Under the pieces are notes generated by a model, which saw only the letters and a program-made list of their open reading frames with translations, was not told the DNA's origin and searched no databases. Shown piece after piece: positions 22,761 to 24,462 of a stretch of 24,462 nt of DNA. A program made the position numbers and the translations under genes. Within the stretch, counting starts at the first letter, position 1. Every line of letters begins with the position of its first letter. The DNA comes from CAYLLT01 sp964591605 (GTDB lineage: Bacteria; Planctomycetota; Phycisphaerae; UBA1845; PWPN01), in the NCBI GenBank assembly GCA_964591605.1, contig CAZQEN010000075.1, positions 1 to 24,462 of the forward strand. The letters run 5' to 3'.

Positions 22761-22813
22761 CAGGTGGTCGTCTGGACCTTCGATTGAGAGTTTGTCACTC
22801 TGCCGATGTCCAT
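22694..22813 (-). CDS. Candidate leader mini-ORF upstream of fliJ
   Basis: A 39-codon frame starts at an ATG (22813) with AGGA about 5 bases upstream and stops seven bases before the fliJ ATG. It begins MDIGRVTNSQSKVQ and its second half is heptamer-encoded, giving a seven-residue repeat TTDNGPL, TTDNGQL. In this frame every third heptamer must avoid TGA: the first, fourth and seventh units (read 5' to 3' on the mRNA) do, and the tenth supplies the stop. It is the most suggestive of the bridging frames, but no function is known. Confidence 0.4.
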   Translation of the reverse strand: MDIGRVTNSQSKVQTTTCSQPTTDNGPLTTDNGQLTTNH

Positions 22814-22874
22814 GCGTTCCTGCTTTCTCACCTTTCCACTTTCTCACCTTCTCACTTTTGCCCCGTCGCGCCGC

Positions 22875-24236
22875 TTACGCCGCTGCACCCGTGCGGCCCG
22901 CCGCCGACAGCTTCCGCGACGTCTCGTCGATCTGCCGGGCCAGGGCGATCAGTTGCTCGCGGGCCTGGGCGAAGCTCACACACTCCCCCACGCGCTGCTG
23001 CAGAAACGCGAGCACGGCCGGACGGGTCTGAATCACCGTGTCAAACGCCGGATTCGTTCCGGGCGGATACGCCCCGATATTCACCAGGTCCTCGATCTCC
23101 GACCAGGTCGCGAGCATCCGCACGACCGTGCGGGCCGCGTTCATGTGCTGCTCGTCAACCACATCCACCATCACGCGGCTGATGCTCTCGGCGACACTGA
23201 TGGCCGGATAGTGAGCCCGGTTTGCCAGGCTCCGCGACAGCCACACGTGGCCGTCCAGGATCCCGCGCACGGCGTCGCCGACCGGGTCGTTGATGTCGTC
23301 CGCCTCCACGAGAACCGTGTAGAACCCCGTGATGCTGCCCTGCCGGGTCTGCCCCGCGCGTTCCAGCAACTGCGGCAGCACGGCGAAGGCGCTGGGCGTG
23401 TAGCCCTTGGTGGCCGGGGGCTCGCCCGCCGCCAGGCCGATCTGCCGCTGGGCCATGGCCAGGCGCGTCAGCGAATCCATCAGGAGGAGCACCCGCCTGC
23501 CGCGGTCCCGGAAATACTCGGCCACCGCGGTCGCCAGGAATCCCGCCCGCACGCGAAGCACCGGCGATTCGTCCGCAGTGCTCAGGATCAGGACTGACTT
23601 GGCGCGACCCTGCTCGCCCAGGTCCTTCTCGAGGAACTCGTTCACTTCGCGACCGCGCTCGCCGATCAGGGCCACCACGGTGACGTCCGCCTCGGTGTAG
23701 CGGGCGATCATGCCCATGAGCACGCTCTTGCCCACGCCCGTGCCGGCGAACAGCCCGAGCCGCTGTCCCTGCCCGGCGGTCAGCATCGCATCCATGGCCC
23801 GAATGCCGGTGCCCAGGGGCCGGGTGATCCGCGGGCGGGCCAGGGCCGGTGGCGCGGACCGATACAGCGGGTAGACCTGCCTGGCGTGGAGGGGGGGACC
23901 GCCATCGATCGCCTGCCCCATTCCGTTCAGCACGCGTCCCACCAGCGCGTCGCACACGCCCACCGATGCCTCACCGGGCGTTGCCACCACCTCATCGCCG
24001 CGCGCCACACCGAGGGTGTCACGCAGGGGCATGAGTACGCTCAGATCGTCACGGAATCCGACCACCTGCGCATCGACGCTCCCGCCCGAATGGCGGCTGA
24101 TCCGGCACATCGCCCCGATCGGCGCCGGCAGCCCCGCCACGGTCACCGTCAGGCCGGTGACATCCTGCACACGGCCGATGAGGGCCGGCGTGCACAGACG
24201 TTCGATGCGCTCAAGTTCGGGGGTGAAGGAGGACAT
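22875..24236 (-). CDS. fliI: Flagellum-specific export ATPase FliI
   Basis: FliI is the hexameric ATPase of the flagellar type III system. The 453 residues have an N-terminal beta-barrel domain (about 20-95). The catalytic domain shows Walker A AGTGVGKS (164-171), VVALIGERGREVNEFLEKDL (187-206), the Walker B strand LLLMDSLTRLAMAQRQIGLA (250-269), GEPPATKGYTPSAFAVLPQL (271-290) and the signature PAISVAESISRV (345-356). The usual Asp or Asn after PAI is Ser here. Length is normal (about 440-460). The ATG is preceded by heptamers, not a ribosome site. fliH would be expected upstream but lies outside the window except perhaps its last codons. Confidence 0.98.
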   Translation of the reverse strand: MSSFTPELERIERLCTPALIGRVQDVTGLTVTVAGLPAPIGAMCRISRHSGGSVDAQVVGFRDDLSVLMPLRDTLGVARGDEVVATPGEASVGVCDALVGRVLNGMGQAIDGGPPLHARQVYPLYRSAPPALARPRITRPLGTGIRAMDAMLTAGQGQRLGLFAGTGVGKSVLMGMIARYTEADVTVVALIGERGREVNEFLEKDLGEQGRAKSVLILSTADESPVLRVRAGFLATAVAEYFRDRGRRVLLLMDSLTRLAMAQRQIGLAAGEPPATKGYTPSAFAVLPQLLERAGQTRQGSITGFYTVLVEADDINDPVGDAVRGILDGHVWLSRSLANRAHYPAISVAESISRVMVDVVDEQHMNAARTVVRMLATWSEIEDLVNIGAYPPGTNPAFDTVIQTRPAVLAFLQQRVGECVSFAQAREQLIALARQIDETSRKLSAAGRTGAAA

Positions 24237-24238
24237 AT

Positions 24239-24350
24239 GGGTCCGTGGTCAGTTGTCAGTAGTCAGTTGTCCGTTGTCGGTTGTCCGTTGTCCGTTGCCT
24301 TTTATCGGTGGTCGGTTGTTCATCGTTTGTGGTTTGTTGTCTGGTGTCCG
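24239..24350. repeat. Sixteen-unit heptamer array upstream of fliI
   Basis: The 112 bases divide exactly into sixteen 7-base units without a phase break. Near the gene they are TGGTCAG, TTGTCAG, TAGTCAG, TTGTCCG, TTGTCGG, TTGTCCG, TTGTCCG. Further away they decay to TTATCGG, TGGTCGG, TTGTTCA, TCGTTTG, TGGTTTG, TTGTCTG and GTGTCCG. Conservation drops with distance from the fliI ATG, which is two bases away. Confidence 0.92.
24249..24323 (-). CDS. Candidate leader mini-ORF 2 upstream of fliI
   Basis: A 24-codon frame starts at an ATG that overlaps the stop of mini-ORF 1 (ATGA) and ends 12 bases before the fliI ATG. It begins MNNRPPIKGNGQR and ends TTDNGQLTTDN, the same repeat-encoded peptide as in the fliJ leader. 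Its existence as a protein is unproven. Confidence 0.33.
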   Translation of the reverse strand: MNNRPPIKGNGQRTTDNGQLTTDN

Positions 24351-24403
24351 GCGACTGTCATCAGTGTCAAAGGTTGCCGGTTATTCGTCTCTGGCTTTCT
24401 CAC
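24320..24403 (-). CDS. Candidate leader mini-ORF 1 upstream of fliI
   Basis: A 27-codon frame starts at a GTG with GGAGGAG 8 bases upstream and begins MRKPETNNRQPLTLM. Its stop overlaps the ATG of mini-ORF 2. The ribosome site is among the best in the window, yet no recognisable flagellar gene follows it directly. Alternatively the site belongs to some other start not resolved here. Confidence 0.35.
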   Translation of the reverse strand: MRKPETNNRQPLTLMTVAGHQTTNHKR

Positions 24404-24462
24404 TTTCGGTTCTCCTCCCGAAAAGTTGGTGACGTAAGCTCCTGAAAGACAATGGACACCGG
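24400..24462 (-). other. Possible last codons of an upstream gene (fliH expected) at the right edge
   Basis: One minus-strand frame is open from the edge to a TGA at 24400-24402 and would end FQELTSPTFREENRK. Its stop overlaps the GTG of mini-ORF 1 (GTGA). The 20 visible codons are too few to recognise, and fliH is suggested only by gene order. The other two frames also stay open for a while. Confidence 0.2.

Noticed and set aside
6521..24350. Heptamer arrays as a CRISPR locus
   Set aside because: Units are only 7 bases, directly adjacent without spacers, and there are no cas genes.

Overview
This window comes from a high-GC bacterium and is almost entirely a flagellar gene cluster read from the minus strand. 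The gene order fliI-fliJ-motE/ylxF-fliK-flgD-flgE-flbD-motA-motB-fliL-fliN-fliO-fliP-fliQ-fliR-flhB-flhA-flhF-flhG-(small membrane protein)-fliA resembles the fla/che operons of Bacillus and spirochaetes rather than the split operons of enterics. The motAB pair after flbD is the spirochaete-like arrangement. The BNR-4 secreted protein, the degenerate heptamer arrays between genes and the overall protein style suggest a planctomycete (Planctomycetota, possibly Phycisphaerae-like). That assignment is an inference; no rRNA is present to settle it.

Left flank (1-4071). A polar amino-acid ABC transporter is encoded by an ATPase gene cut by the window edge and a fused substrate-binding/permease gene. 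Upstream on the same strand is a secreted BNR-4 (Asp-box) protein. Divergent from these is a tiny cysteine-rich lipoprotein on the plus strand, with its own sigma70-type promoter, a structured leader and an intrinsic terminator.

Flagellar block (4082-24236, all minus). Transcription runs from right to left. The export ATPase and its chaperones (fliI, fliJ, a MotE/YlxF-like protein) come first. Then come hook assembly (fliK, flgD, flgE, flbD), stator and switch genes (motA, motB, fliL, fliN), the export gate (fliO, fliP, fliQ, fliR, flhB, flhA), the placement and number GTPase/ATPase pair (flhF, flhG), an unrecognised two-helix membrane protein, and the flagellar sigma factor fliA. No fliM lies between fliL and fliN, and FlhB carries NPTE where the family has NPTH.

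The most unusual structure is between the genes. Degenerate tandem heptamers (families TTGTCAG/TTGTCCG, TTTCGAC and ATTGCCG, as written on the plus strand) fill the junctions upstream of fliI, fliJ, motE, fliR, fliQ and flhB and occur between flhA/flhB and flhF/flhG. The six genes whose starts abut such arrays lack a visible Shine-Dalgarno sequence, while most of the other genes have one. Short reading frames built from the heptamers bridge several of these junctions, sometimes with ATGA/GTGA/TTGA stop-start overlaps. A 75-bp REP/MITE-like inverted repeat sits between flhB and flhA.
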